Positions 15,622-23,072 of a stretch of 35,236 nucleotides of DNA are shown one piece after another. The stretch's first letter is position 1; the number at the start of each line of letters is the position of its first letter. The position numbers and the translations under genes were made by a program. The notes under the pieces were generated by a model, which saw only the letters and a list, made by a program, of their open reading frames with translations, was not told the DNA's origin and searched no databases. Source of the stretch: Streptomyces hokutonensis (lineage in GTDB: Bacteria; Actinomycetota; Actinomycetes; Streptomycetales; Streptomycetaceae); contig NZ_BARG01000116.1 of the NCBI RefSeq assembly GCF_000376565.1, positions 1 to 35,236 on the forward strand. The letters run 5' to 3'.

Positions 15622-16862
15622 GCGGGCCCGCCCCACAGGCCTTCCGGCGTCAGCCCCAGCAACTCGATCGCGTTGCCGCGGACGATCCGCTCGACCACGT
15701 CCGGCGCCAGGTGCCCCATCTGTGCCTCGCCGACCTCGCGGGACTTGGGCCAAGTGGAGTCGGAGTGGGGGTAGTCGGTCTCGTACAACACGTTCCCGAC
15801 GCCTATGGAGTCGAGGTTCTTCAGGCCGAAGGCGTCGTCGAAGAAGCAGCCGTAGACGTGCTCGGTGAAGAGTTCGGACGGCGGGCGGTGGACCTTGTCG
15901 GCGACGCCGCCCCAGGCGCGGTTCTCCTCCCAGACCACGTCGGCGCGCTCGAGGATGTAGGGGATCCAGCCGATCTGGCCCTCGGCGTACATGACTTTGA
16001 GGTCGGGGAAGCGTTCGAACTTGCCGCTCATCAGCCAATCCACCATGGAATAGCAGCAGTTGGCGAAGGTGATGGTGGAGCCGACGGCCGGCGGGGCGTC
16101 GGCGGAGGTCGACGGCATACGGCTGCTGGAGCCGATGTGCATGGCGATGACCGTCCGCGTCTCGGCGCAGGCCGCCAGGAACGGGTCCCAGTCGTCGGTG
16201 TGGATGGAGGGCAGGCCGAGGTGCGGGGGTATCTCGGAGAAGGCGACGGCGCGGACGCCGCGGGCCGCGTTGCGGCGGACCTCGGCGGCGGCCAGCTCCG
16301 CGTCCCAGAGCGGGATCAGGGGGAGGGGTATCAGGCGGCCCCGGGCCTGCGGGCCGCACCACTCCTCCACCATCCAGTCGTTGTAGGCGCGCACGCAGAG
16401 CAGCCCGAGTTCGCGGTCGGCGGCCTCGGTGAACGTCTGGCCGCAGAAGCGCGGAAAGGTGGGGAAACACAGCGCGGACTGGACGTGGTTGACGTCCATG
16501 TCGGCGAGCCGGGACGGAACGTCGTACGAACCCGGCCGCATCTGCTCGTAAGTGATGACTTCGAGCTTGATCTCGTCCCTGCTGTAGCCGACGGCGGTGT
16601 CGAGGCGGGTGAGCGGGCGGTGCAGATCCTCGTACACCCACCAGTCGCCGATCGGCCCGTCGTCGCCCGGTTCGCCCATCACGGGCTTGAACCGGCCGCC
16701 GAGGAACGTCATTTCCTTCAGCGGCGCGCGCACCACGCGTGGGCCGGTGTCCAGGTACTTCTTGGGCAGCCGGTGCTGCCAGACGTCGGCGGGCTCCACG
16801 GTGTGGTCGTCGACGGAGATGATCAGAGGGAGGGTCGCCTGGTCGGAGTTCTGGGTGTCCAT
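15618..16862 (-). CDS. ACMSD-type amidohydrolase (amidohydrolase family 2)
   Basis: A 414-residue TIM-barrel metal hydrolase/decarboxylase of the 2-amino-3-carboxymuconate-semialdehyde decarboxylase type. Signatures: SVDDHTVEPADVW at the N-terminus (the His ligand pair is D-x-H-like, as in many actinobacterial members), FPTFPRFCGQTF, AMHIGSSS (His ligand) and the C-terminal YETDYPHSDSTWP, carrying the catalytic Asp. Members decarboxylate or hydrolyse aromatic or ring-cleavage products; the substrate here is unknown. The start ATG 16860-16862 fits the family; the longer frame crosses the operator and upstream DNA and is rejected. A palindromic operator ends 21 bases upstream, close to where transcription should begin. 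Confidence 0.9.
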   Translation of the reverse strand: MDTQNSDQATLPLIISVDDHTVEPADVWQHRLPKKYLDTGPRVVRAPLKEMTFLGGRFKPVMGEPGDDGPIGDWWVYEDLHRPLTRLDTAVGYSRDEIKLEVITYEQMRPGSYDVPSRLADMDVNHVQSALCFPTFPRFCGQTFTEAADRELGLLCVRAYNDWMVEEWCGPQARGRLIPLPLIPLWDAELAAAEVRRNAARGVRAVAFSEIPPHLGLPSIHTDDWDPFLAACAETRTVIAMHIGSSSRMPSTSADAPPAVGSTITFANCCYSMVDWLMSGKFERFPDLKVMYAEGQIGWIPYILERADVVWEENRAWGGVADKVHRPPSELFTEHVYGCFFDDAFGLKNLDSIGVGNVLYETDYPHSDSTWPKSREVGEAQMGHLAPDVVERIVRGNAIELLGLTPEGLWGGPA

Positions 16863-16882
16863 GGCGCCACGGTAGCGCCGAT

Positions 16883-16897
16883 CTGACGACCCGTCAG
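16883..16897. promoter_or_regulatory. Palindromic operator 4 (amidohydrolase-LLM promoter)
   Basis: CTGACGACCCGTCAG, a perfect match in both half-sites, centred at 16890, 21 bases upstream of the amidohydrolase ATG. The divergent afsR start is 175 bases away, so afsR control by this site is less likely. Confidence 0.8.
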
Positions 16898-17071
16898 CTA
16901 GCTGGATCCGGGTTCGGGGCGCTCGGTTCTGTGCGGAACTGTGCGTGAGCCGTGTGAGGGGCTTGTGATATCCCGCGTGCCGACCTGTGAGCGGTGTCTC
17001 CGAGTGCTGACGCGACCGCCTCCAACAAGGCAAACTGTCGTAGTTATCAGGCATGCCTAGGGGGAACGGCG

Positions 17072-20029
17072 ATGGACGGTGGACCGCGAGTACCGGAGCA
17101 GCGGCGCCCCGACTCCGACTCGGAGGAGTCGACGGGCCTGCGCTTCAGCGTGCTCGGTCCGGTACGTGCCTGGCGGGGCCCCGATTCCCTCAACACCGGC
17201 TCGCCCCAGCAACGCGCCCTGCTGGCCGCGCTGTTGCTGCGCGAGGGCCGCACGGCGACCGCCGCCGAGCTGATCGACGCCCTGTGGGGCGAGGAACCGC
17301 CCTCGCAGGCGCTGGCCGCGGTGCGGACGTATGCGTCCCGGCTGCGCAAGGTGCTGGACGCCGGGGTGCTGGTCAGCGAGTCGGGCGGGTACGCCGTACG
17401 GGGCCTGCCCGAGGGCGCGTTGGACGTGGCGACGGCACAGGAACTGGCGACGGAGGCGGAGAAGGCGAAGTCGGCGGGCGACCTGTGCCACGCACGGGAC
17501 GTGCTGGGCCGCGCGCTCGCGCTGTGGGACGGGGAGGCGCTGGCCGGCGTGCCCGGCCCCTACGCGGAGGCGCAGCGCGTCCGCTTGGAGGAGTGGCGGC
17601 TCCAACTCCTCGAATCCCGCCTCGACATGGACCTGGAGCAGGGCTGCCACGCGGAGGCCGTCAGCGAGTTGACGGCCCTCACGGCCGCGCATCCGCTGCG
17701 CGAACGCCTCCGTGAGCTGCTGATGCTCGCGCTGTACCGCTCCGGCCGCCAGGCCGAGGCGCTCGCGGTGTACGCCGACACCCGGCGCCTGCTCGCCGAC
17801 GAACTGGGCGTGGACCCGCGCCCGGGCCTGCGCGAACTCCAGCAGCGCATCCTCCAGGCCGACCCCGGCCTCGCGGAACCGTCCGCCCCGGCGCCGGAGA
17901 CCGCGCCCGCACCGGTCCGCCCCCACCAACTCCCGGCGACCGTACCGGACTTCACCGGACGCGCCGCCTTCGTGTCCGAACTGAGCGAGGTCCTCGCCTC
18001 GGCCGAGGGCCGCGTCATGGCGGTCTCCGCACTGGCCGGCATCGGCGGCGTCGGCAAGACGACCCTCGCCGTGCACGTCGCCCACCAGGCCCGATCCGCC
18101 TTCCCCGACGGCCAGTTGTACGTCGACCTCCAGGGCGCGCGCTCCCGCTCGGCGGAACCCGAGACCGTACTGGGCGCGTTCCTGCGGGCGTTGGGCACGG
18201 CCGACTCCGCGATACCCGACTCGCTGGAGGAACGCTCGGCGCTGTACCGGTCGGTGCTGGACGGCCGCCGAGTCCTTGTCCTGCTGGACAACGCGCGGGA
18301 CGCGGCACAGGTGAGGCCGCTGCTGCCCGGGACGGAGGGCTGCGCGGCGCTGGTGACTTCGCGGGTGCGGATGGTGGACCTGGCGGGGGCCCACCTCATC
18401 GACCTCGACGTGATGTCCCCCGAAGAGGCGTTGCAGCTCTTCACGAAGATCGTGGGCACCGAACGCGTCGCGGCCGAACGGGAGTCGGCCCTGGACGTTG
18501 TCGCGGCCTGCGGCTTCCTGCCGCTCGCGATCCGCATCGCGGCGTCCCGGCTGGCGGCCCGCCGCACCTGGACGGTCTCGGTCCTCGCGGCCAAACTCGC
18601 CGACGAGCGCCGCCGCTTGGACGAGCTCCAGGCCGGCGACCTCGCCGTGAAGGCCACCTTCGAGCTGGGCTACGGCCAGTTGGAGCCGGCCCAGGCCCGC
18701 GCCTTCCGCCTCCTCGGTCTGGCCGACGGCCCGGACATCTCCCTCGCCGCCGCAGCGGCCGTACTGGACCTGCCCGTCGAGGAGACCGAGGACCTGCTGG
18801 AGTCCCTCGTCGACACGTCCCTGGTGGAGTCGGCGGCTCCAGGGCGGTACCGGTACCACGACCTGGTGCGGCTCTACGCGCGTGCGTGCGCCGAACGGGA
18901 CGAGCGGCCGCCGAGCGAGCGGGATGCGGCGATTTCTCGGTTGCTGGACTTCTATCTGGCCACCGTCTCGGGCGTCTACCTGATCGAACGGCCCGGGGAC
19001 CGGCTGGTGGACCACCTGGAGCCCAGCGGGTACCCGGGGCTGGTGTTCACGGACCGGCACGCGGCGCAGGACTGGCTGTACGCGGAGGCGATCTGCCTGC
19101 TCGCCTGCGTACGCCAGGCCGGCCGTCCGGGCACACTGCGACGCGCCGTCGACGTCCTGTGGGCAGCGGTCGACCTGGCGGAGTCCGGCACCAACTCCAA
19201 GGAGTACGAGGCGGTTGCCGTGCTGCTGCGCAACACGGCGCGGGAGGCGGGGGATTCACGTACGGAGGCACGCGCGCTGACGCTGCTCGCCTTCGTGCAC
19301 CACATCTCCGGCAGCAGGTTCGACGTGGCGCTCCAGGAAGCCGAGCAGGCAACGGAGTTGGCCACGGCGGTCGACGATCCGCTCACCGGCTGCTGGTCCT
19401 CCAACATCAGCGGTGTCGTCGCGCTGTACCAGAACCGGCACGAAGAGGGCGCCGCCCACTTCACCCGGGCCATCGAGAACTTCCGCGCCCTCGGGGACCG
19501 CCCCGGCGAGGCCAGCGCCCTGTGCAATCTCTCGCGCATCCACCTGGCGACCTCGCGGACGGCGAGCGCGGTGGCGCTGGCCCAGCAGGGCACGGCGATG
19601 TACGACGACATGGGGCACGACCTGCGGGGCGCCAACGGCCGGTACGCCCTGGGACTCGCGCTCACCCAAAGCGGCCAGCTGGCCGAGGCGACCGAGTGCC
19701 TCAACCAGGCCCTCCAGGTATTCCGGGACAGTCGCCAGCGCCTCTGGGAAGGCATGACCCTCTTCCGGCTCGCCGAACTCGACCTGGCGGCACGCCGTCC
19801 GGCGCAGGCCGCTGTCAACGCCGAGGCGGCCCTGACGCTCCTGCGCGGTATCGGCGGCGAGTGGCGGCGGGGCAACGTCCTCACCGTGCTCGGCCGCGGC
19901 CTCGACGGCATCGGGCAACTCGGCCGTGCCCAGGTGTGCTGGCGTGAGGCCCTCGGCATCTTCGAGACGCTGGGAGCGCCCGAAGCGGACCAGGTGAGGG
20001 ACCTGCTGACACCGACAGCGGCGGCCTGA
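17072..20029 (+). CDS. afsR: AfsR-type SARP regulator (BTAD, NB-ARC, TPR)
   Basis: A 985-residue pleiotropic transcriptional activator, close to the roughly 990 residues of S. coelicolor AfsR. Domains: winged-helix OmpR-like DNA-binding domain (residues about 24-100, LRFSVLGPVRAWRG...ALAAVRTYASRLRKVL), bacterial transcriptional activation domain (about 105-250), an NB-ARC ATPase with P-loop GIGGVGKTTLA from residue 323 (Lys 329), and C-terminal TPR repeats (about 690-980). In S. coelicolor AfsR is phosphorylated by AfsK, hydrolyses ATP and activates afsS. Here afsS follows directly and an AfsK homologue lies 8 kb downstream. ATG 17072 is chosen because GGGGGAA precedes it by 5-6 bases; the frame extends 26 codons further upstream without support. 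Confidence 0.93.
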   Translation: MDGGPRVPEQRRPDSDSEESTGLRFSVLGPVRAWRGPDSLNTGSPQQRALLAALLLREGRTATAAELIDALWGEEPPSQALAAVRTYASRLRKVLDAGVLVSESGGYAVRGLPEGALDVATAQELATEAEKAKSAGDLCHARDVLGRALALWDGEALAGVPGPYAEAQRVRLEEWRLQLLESRLDMDLEQGCHAEAVSELTALTAAHPLRERLRELLMLALYRSGRQAEALAVYADTRRLLADELGVDPRPGLRELQQRILQADPGLAEPSAPAPETAPAPVRPHQLPATVPDFTGRAAFVSELSEVLASAEGRVMAVSALAGIGGVGKTTLAVHVAHQARSAFPDGQLYVDLQGARSRSAEPETVLGAFLRALGTADSAIPDSLEERSALYRSVLDGRRVLVLLDNARDAAQVRPLLPGTEGCAALVTSRVRMVDLAGAHLIDLDVMSPEEALQLFTKIVGTERVAAERESALDVVAACGFLPLAIRIAASRLAARRTWTVSVLAAKLADERRRLDELQAGDLAVKATFELGYGQLEPAQARAFRLLGLADGPDISLAAAAAVLDLPVEETEDLLESLVDTSLVESAAPGRYRYHDLVRLYARACAERDERPPSERDAAISRLLDFYLATVSGVYLIERPGDRLVDHLEPSGYPGLVFTDRHAAQDWLYAEAICLLACVRQAGRPGTLRRAVDVLWAAVDLAESGTNSKEYEAVAVLLRNTAREAGDSRTEARALTLLAFVHHISGSRFDVALQEAEQATELATAVDDPLTGCWSSNISGVVALYQNRHEEGAAHFTRAIENFRALGDRPGEASALCNLSRIHLATSRTASAVALAQQGTAMYDDMGHDLRGANGRYALGLALTQSGQLAEATECLNQALQVFRDSRQRLWEGMTLFRLAELDLAARRPAQAAVNAEAALTLLRGIGGEWRRGNVLTVLGRGLDGIGQLGRAQVCWREALGIFETLGAPEADQVRDLLTPTAAA

Positions 20030-20061
20030 CGCCGACGGAGCCGCCCCGCGTCGGCAGGGTC

Positions 20062-20093
20062 GTTCATCGTTCGTTTATCGCGGTTCGACACTC
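20062..20093 (+). promoter_or_regulatory. AfsR/PHO-box-like direct repeats in the afsS promoter
   Basis: Two adjoining 11-bp units, GTTCATCGTTC (20062-20072) and GTTTATCGCGG (20073-20083), with a weaker third unit GTTCGACACTC (20083-20093). GTTCATC-type 11-bp repeats are the known recognition pattern of PhoP and, at the S. coelicolor afsS promoter, of AfsR. The position, 160-190 bases before the afsS start, fits an activator site on a long-leader promoter. A binding role is inference. Confidence 0.65.
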
Positions 20094-20249
20094 TCGGATG
20101 TGCCGGGCCGTCGCGTCGGGGGGCAGACGGAACGGCTGGTGGCCGGCCATCTATGGTGAACCGGCCCCTACGGATCCGTCCGGCGATCCTCGGGGGAGTT
20201 GCCGGGCGGATCCCGCCCAATCACCGCACGTAACAGGGGAGCCAGTGAC

Positions 20250-20489
20250 ATGAGCGACGACAACAGCACCGACAACGTCCACGCCACGGACGAGCCGACC
20301 ACCGTGACCCCGGACAACGTCCACGCCACGATCGGGCCCGTCACCGTGACCCCGGACAACGTCCACGCCACGATCGGGCCCGTCACCGCGAAGAACGTCC
20401 ACGCCACGGACGAGCCGCTCACCGCGGTACTCGCCGAGGACGGCGACGCGACGACCGACAACGTGCACGCCACCGACGAGCCGGTCTGA
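20250..20489 (+). CDS. afsS: AfsS-like small repeat protein (sigma-like protein)
   Basis: A 79-residue acidic peptide consisting almost entirely of five NVHAT repeats: TDNVHATDEP, DNVHATIGP (twice), KNVHATDEP and TDNVHATDEP. S. coelicolor AfsS is a 63-residue protein of similar repeats, activated by phosphorylated AfsR and stimulating antibiotic production through an unknown mechanism; the position right after afsR makes the assignment strong. The ATG at 20250 is preceded by AGGGGAGCCAG, a good ribosome site. The repeat is also visible in the DNA with 42-bp periods (copies begin at 20271, 20313, 20355, then 20391 and 20457). It is longer than the S. coelicolor protein, with two more repeat-like units, consistent with repeat expansion. 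Confidence 0.9.
   Translation: MSDDNSTDNVHATDEPTTVTPDNVHATIGPVTVTPDNVHATIGPVTAKNVHATDEPLTAVLAEDGDATTDNVHATDEPV
20271..20483 (+). repeat. Imperfect tandem repeat coding NVHAT units
   Basis: Five copies of (g/a)a(c/g)aacgtccacgcc starting at 20271, 20313, 20355, 20391 and 20457. The first three are spaced by exactly 42 bp (14 codons) and are nearly identical at DNA level, suggesting recent slippage or unequal exchange; the last two are spaced by 36 and 66 bp. All spacings are multiples of three, so the frame is kept. Confidence 0.85.
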
Positions 20490-20509
20490 CCGGCTCAGCC
20501 ACACGGGGG

Positions 20510-20550
20510 ATCGGCCGCGGCGGCACCGAGGGGGAGCCGTCGCGGCCGAT
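20510..20550. terminator. Bidirectional terminator-like hairpin between afsS and the VapC-like gene
   Basis: ATCGGCCGCGGCGGC (20510-20524) pairs with GCCGTCGCGGCCGAT (20536-20550): a 15-bp stem with a single G-T position and an 11-base loop. It stands between two convergent genes, 21 bases past the afsS stop and 33 bases past the toxin stop. No U-tract follows, as is common for streptomycete terminators. Confidence 0.8.
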
Positions 20551-20582
20551 GTGTGTCCGGGGGCCGCTCCACCGGGACCGGA

Positions 20583-20957
20583 TCAGACGGGCATGATCTG
20601 CACGTCGTACGCAGAGATCCACTTGTCGCGCGTCAGAAGGGTCATACCTTCGATCTGCGCCTGCGCGATCAGTATCCGGTCGAAGGGATCGCGGTGGTGC
20701 GCAGGCAGCCTCCCCGCCCGCACGCCGTGCCCGGCGGTGATGGCCAGCCCCGTGAACTGACTGTCGCGCACTCGCTCGGCCAGGTCCTCCGGGCCCTCCA
20801 GCTTCCCCAGTGACTGTTTGATGGCGATCTCCCACGGAGTCACCGCGCTCACATAGACGCCGGGCTCCGTGTCGAGCAGGTCCTTGACGTCTCCGGACAA
20901 CTCCGGAGAGTCGTCGAGCCACCACAGCACCACGTGCGTGTCGAGCAGCAGCCTCAT
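20583..20957 (-). CDS. PIN-domain ribonuclease toxin (VapC-like)
   Basis: A 124-residue PIN-domain protein: LLLDTHVVLWWL at the N-terminus (first catalytic Asp), SAVTPWEIAIKQSLGKL (Glu), HRDPFDRILIAQAQ (Asp) and LLTRDKWISAYDV (final Asp). These acidic residues form the Mg-dependent RNase site. The subfamily (DTHVLLWW, HRDPFDRLL) is the one usually paired with Phd/YefM-type antitoxins. Its ATG (20955-20957) overlaps the antitoxin stop by one base (TGATG), giving antitoxin-first coupled translation. All key residues are intact, so it is probably active. Convergent with afsS, separated by a terminator-like hairpin. Confidence 0.92.
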   Translation of the reverse strand: MRLLLDTHVVLWWLDDSPELSGDVKDLLDTEPGVYVSAVTPWEIAIKQSLGKLEGPEDLAERVRDSQFTGLAITAGHGVRAGRLPAHHRDPFDRILIAQAQIEGMTLLTRDKWISAYDVQIMPV

Positions 20958-21199
20958 CAGGTCATCCCGAAGGCGTCGGCGATGTCGTCGGGCAGTTCGT
21001 CGAAGTCGTCAGGGATGTGGATCCGTCCCCGGAGCGACCCCCGCCCGGTCCGCCTGACCTTGGGCCGGAGCGGCACAACTTTGGCCACCGGCTCCCCCGC
21101 CTTGCTGATGACGACTTCTTCGCCCGTCGCGACCTGCTCAAGAATGCGCGAGAAGTGCGTCTTGGCCTCATGCACGTTGTACTGCCGGGCTGCTTCCAC
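20957..21199 (-). CDS. Phd/YefM-family antitoxin
   Basis: An 80-residue antitoxin: YNVHEAKTHFSRILEQVATGEEVVISKAGEPVAKVVPL is the Phd/YefM dimerisation and DNA-binding fold, followed by an acidic tail (HIPDDFDELPDDIADAFG) that should wrap the toxin. GTG start at 21197-21199 with GAGG upstream. Phd proteins repress their own operon; a TGGACTAA direct repeat upstream is a candidate operator. Located in front of and coupled to the PIN toxin gene. Confidence 0.9.
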   Translation of the reverse strand: MEAARQYNVHEAKTHFSRILEQVATGEEVVISKAGEPVAKVVPLRPKVRRTGRGSLRGRIHIPDDFDELPDDIADAFGMT

Positions 21200-21227
21200 G
21201 ACGGCCTCAAAGGAGTCGGAGATTAAG

Positions 21228-21247
21228 TGGACTAACTACTGGACTAA
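21228..21247. promoter_or_regulatory. TGGACTAA direct repeat upstream of the toxin-antitoxin genes
   Basis: TGGACTAA occurs at 21228-21235 and again at 21240-21247, a 12-bp period, roughly 30-50 bases upstream of the antitoxin start on the minus strand. On that strand it reads TTAGTCCA twice. Its position suggests the autoregulatory site of the Phd-type antitoxin; no experimental basis. Confidence 0.5.
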
Positions 21248-21621
21248 GCGTAGCCCACACCTCCCACCTCGCACCACACCGTCTTGCCGCCCACCCCCTG
21301 CTCCACGCCCCACCGCAACGCCACCGCGTCCAGCAGGGCCAGCCCCCGCCCCGACTCGTCGTCATCGGTGGCGTGCAGGAGTACGGGCAGGGCGCGGGGG
21401 TCGGGGTCGGTGACCTCGACGCGGATACGACCGTCGGCCGCGCCGGACACCCGTAGGCGAATGGGCGTCCCCTCCCCCACATGCCGGATGACGTTGCTCA
21501 CCAACTCACTGACACAGAGCTGCACTTCACTGCACGCCTCACCGAACCGCGCGCGTACGGCGGCCCGCAGCTCCGGCACGGCCTTCGGTACGGCGAGCAG
21601 TTCCACCTCCAAGTGGTTCAC
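21244..21621 (-). CDS. ATP-binding anti-sigma-like protein (HATPase_c)
   Basis: A 125-residue GHKL-type ATPase domain protein of the RsbW/SpoIIAB-like group widespread in Streptomyces: VQLCVSELVSNVIRHVGEGTPIRLRV (N-box with Glu and Asn), VEVTDPDPRALPV (G1 box), DDESGRGLALLDAVALRWG (G2 box) and a final strand KTVWCEV. Such proteins may bind partner regulators rather than act as kinases. The GTG start overlaps the upstream small gene as GTGA (21618-21621), so translation is coupled. Together with the XRE-DUF5753 and DUF397 genes it forms a gene set common near differentiation regulators such as whiJ. Confidence 0.88.
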   Translation of the reverse strand: MNHLEVELLAVPKAVPELRAAVRARFGEACSEVQLCVSELVSNVIRHVGEGTPIRLRVSGAADGRIRVEVTDPDPRALPVLLHATDDDESGRGLALLDAVALRWGVEQGVGGKTVWCEVGGVGYA

Positions 21622-21845
21622 CTGTCAGCAGCCTTGCGGAGTACGGCGGCCAGCGCGCGGGCGGTCGCGAGGTTGCAGTTGCCGAGCGCGACGAGCCCCG
21701 CGCGGGGCGGATACGTGCTCGCGAGGGTCGGCAGGTCGACGCGGAGGGAGGGGAGCGTGATGCCGTGGCCGGCGAGGGCGTCCCGCAGTTCCTCCGCGCA
21801 GAGGGTCATGTCGTAGGCGGTGGGGGGACTTTGGTGGTCGGTCAT
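21618..21845 (-). CDS. Small conserved hypothetical protein
   Basis: A 75-residue protein (MTDHQSPPTAYDMTLCAEELRDAL...) of the short type often found between HATPase and XRE-DUF5753 genes in Streptomyces; I recognise the context, not a named domain. The sequence is mostly predicted helical with a C-terminal ALAAVLRKAA. ATG 21843-21845 is chosen with AGGAAGG upstream; the longer frame to 21947 would run across the promoter of the divergent regulator. It is coupled to the HATPase gene by a 4-base overlap. Confidence 0.7.
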   Translation of the reverse strand: MTDHQSPPTAYDMTLCAEELRDALAGHGITLPSLRVDLPTLASTYPPRAGLVALGNCNLATARALAAVLRKAADR

Positions 21846-21871
21846 GCCGGGCGGCCCTTCCTGAGCGCTCT

Positions 21872-21897
21872 GTGACGAATCACTCACACAGTGACGT
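21872..21897. promoter_or_regulatory. Possible operator between divergent XRE and hypothetical genes
   Basis: GTGACGAATCAC (21872-21883; GTGA and TCAC arms) is followed at 21891 by a second GTGACG, within CTGTGACG...CACAGTGACG. It lies between the two divergent start codons and may be a site for the XRE regulator. Weak evidence. Confidence 0.3.
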
Positions 21898-21963
21898 GGC
21901 AGGCCGTACCGTGGAAGGGACTTCGGCTGCGCAAGCGCAACAGGCAAACGGCGGTGATGAGTT

Positions 21964-22818
21964 GTGCCCTCTCGTAAGGATCCCGACGCGTCGGTGGACG
22001 TTCCCTCGTTCTACGGCGCCGAGTTGCGCTATCGGCGGGAGCTGGCCGGGCTGACGCTGGAACAGTTGACGGAGGGAAGCTTCCGCGGCATCTCCTTCCT
22101 CAGCCAGATCGAGCGCGGCGAGCGACGCATGCCCCTCGATCTCGCACGGCACGTCGACAAGGTGCTCGGCACGGACGGCTTTTTCGAGCGGCGTTGTGAA
22201 GACGCCGCCAAGGCACGGCTGTCGGGACATCCGCTGTACTTCGTGGACGTGCCGGACCTGGAGAAGGAGGCGAAGACTCTGGAAGAGTGGGCACCCCACA
22301 TGATCCCCGGTCTCCTCCAGACCGGCGACTACATGCGCGGGCTCATCAGGTACGAGGATCCATACGCACAACCGGAGACCGCCGAGAAACGCGTCCGTGC
22401 TCGGGTAGCGCGTGCGGAACTGTGGAAACGCCCGGACCGGCCTACCTACTGGGGAATCCTGCGGGAGTCGTTGATCCGCAACACACCGTTGTCACCAGCG
22501 GTGATGGCCGAGCAGTTGGGCCATATCCTCGACCTGATCCGGTCCACTCAGAGCGTTCTCCAGATCGTTCCGGAAACGACCCCCTGGCACCCTCTCAGGA
22601 ACGGCATGGCCAAGATCATGACCTTCGCCGCTGCCCCACCGCTGGTCTGGACGGAGGCACATCTCAAGGGGCAAGTCGTCGACTACCCGGCCACAGTCGA
22701 GGAGTACCGCCGTCTGTACGATCTCCTCAGGGCCGTCGCACTTCCACCGGAGGCGTCCCTGTCACTGATCGAAGACGCAGCGAGGAAGTACAAACATGAA
22801 GCGCAGCAAGGAGATTGA
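21964..22818 (+). CDS. XRE-family regulator with DUF5753 domain
   Basis: A 284-residue protein with an N-terminal helix-turn-helix (about residues 15-70, LRYRRELAGLTLEQLTEGSFRGISFLSQIERGERRMP) and a C-terminal DUF5753 domain (about 95-275; EEWAPHMIPGLLQTGDYMRGL, RVARAELWKRPDRPTYWGILRES). This is a very common streptomycete regulator type associated with DUF397 partners, as in the whiJ system. GTG start at 21964-21966 with a weak GATGAG before it. The DUF397 gene begins inside its 3' end (23-base overlap), so the two are co-expressed. DNA target unknown. Confidence 0.92.
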   Translation: MPSRKDPDASVDVPSFYGAELRYRRELAGLTLEQLTEGSFRGISFLSQIERGERRMPLDLARHVDKVLGTDGFFERRCEDAAKARLSGHPLYFVDVPDLEKEAKTLEEWAPHMIPGLLQTGDYMRGLIRYEDPYAQPETAEKRVRARVARAELWKRPDRPTYWGILRESLIRNTPLSPAVMAEQLGHILDLIRSTQSVLQIVPETTPWHPLRNGMAKIMTFAAAPPLVWTEAHLKGQVVDYPATVEEYRRLYDLLRAVALPPEASLSLIEDAARKYKHEAQQGD

Positions 22819-23002
22819 CCTGACTTCCGCGACCTGGCGCAAGAGCAGCTACAGCGACGCGCAAGGCGCCGACTGCGTCGAGGTCGCAGACGCAGTCCCC
22901 GGCGTCATCCCCGTCCGCGACTCGAAGCGGGCCCACACCAGCCCCGTACTCCTCTTCCCCACCGACGCCTGGACCGCGTTCGTCACGGACGTGAAGCGCT
23001 GA
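22796..23002 (+). CDS. DUF397 domain protein
   Basis: A 68-residue protein with the DUF397 signature: TSATWRKSSYSDAQGADCVEVAD, VPVRDSK-type segment (IPVRDSKRAHTSPVLLF) and a C-terminal WTAFVTDVK. DUF397 proteins are small partners of XRE-DUF5753 regulators in Streptomyces and have been likened to toxin-antitoxin partners. The ATG lies within the end of the regulator gene, so translation is probably coupled. Complete in length. Confidence 0.93.
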   Translation: MKRSKEIDLTSATWRKSSYSDAQGADCVEVADAVPGVIPVRDSKRAHTSPVLLFPTDAWTAFVTDVKR

Positions 23003-23072
23003 ACACCCTGCGTAACGGGAGCCCCCCTATCGTACGGTGGGCATGGCACGGCCCAGGGAACGATCACCCACG

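Noticed and set aside
16994..17071. An upstream start for afsR at 16994
   Set aside because: No ribosome site there, and the 26 extra residues are unlike the family; ATG 17072 has GGGGGAA in good position.
20250..20489. A CRISPR-like array suggested by the regular 42-bp repeats
   Set aside because: Repeats are in frame inside a coding sequence with ribosome site, spacers are also repeated, and no cas genes are present.
20250..20489. AfsS-like gene read as a multi-core RiPP precursor
   Set aside because: No modifying enzyme, protease or transporter nearby, and afsR directly upstream gives a better explanation. Kept only as a remark.
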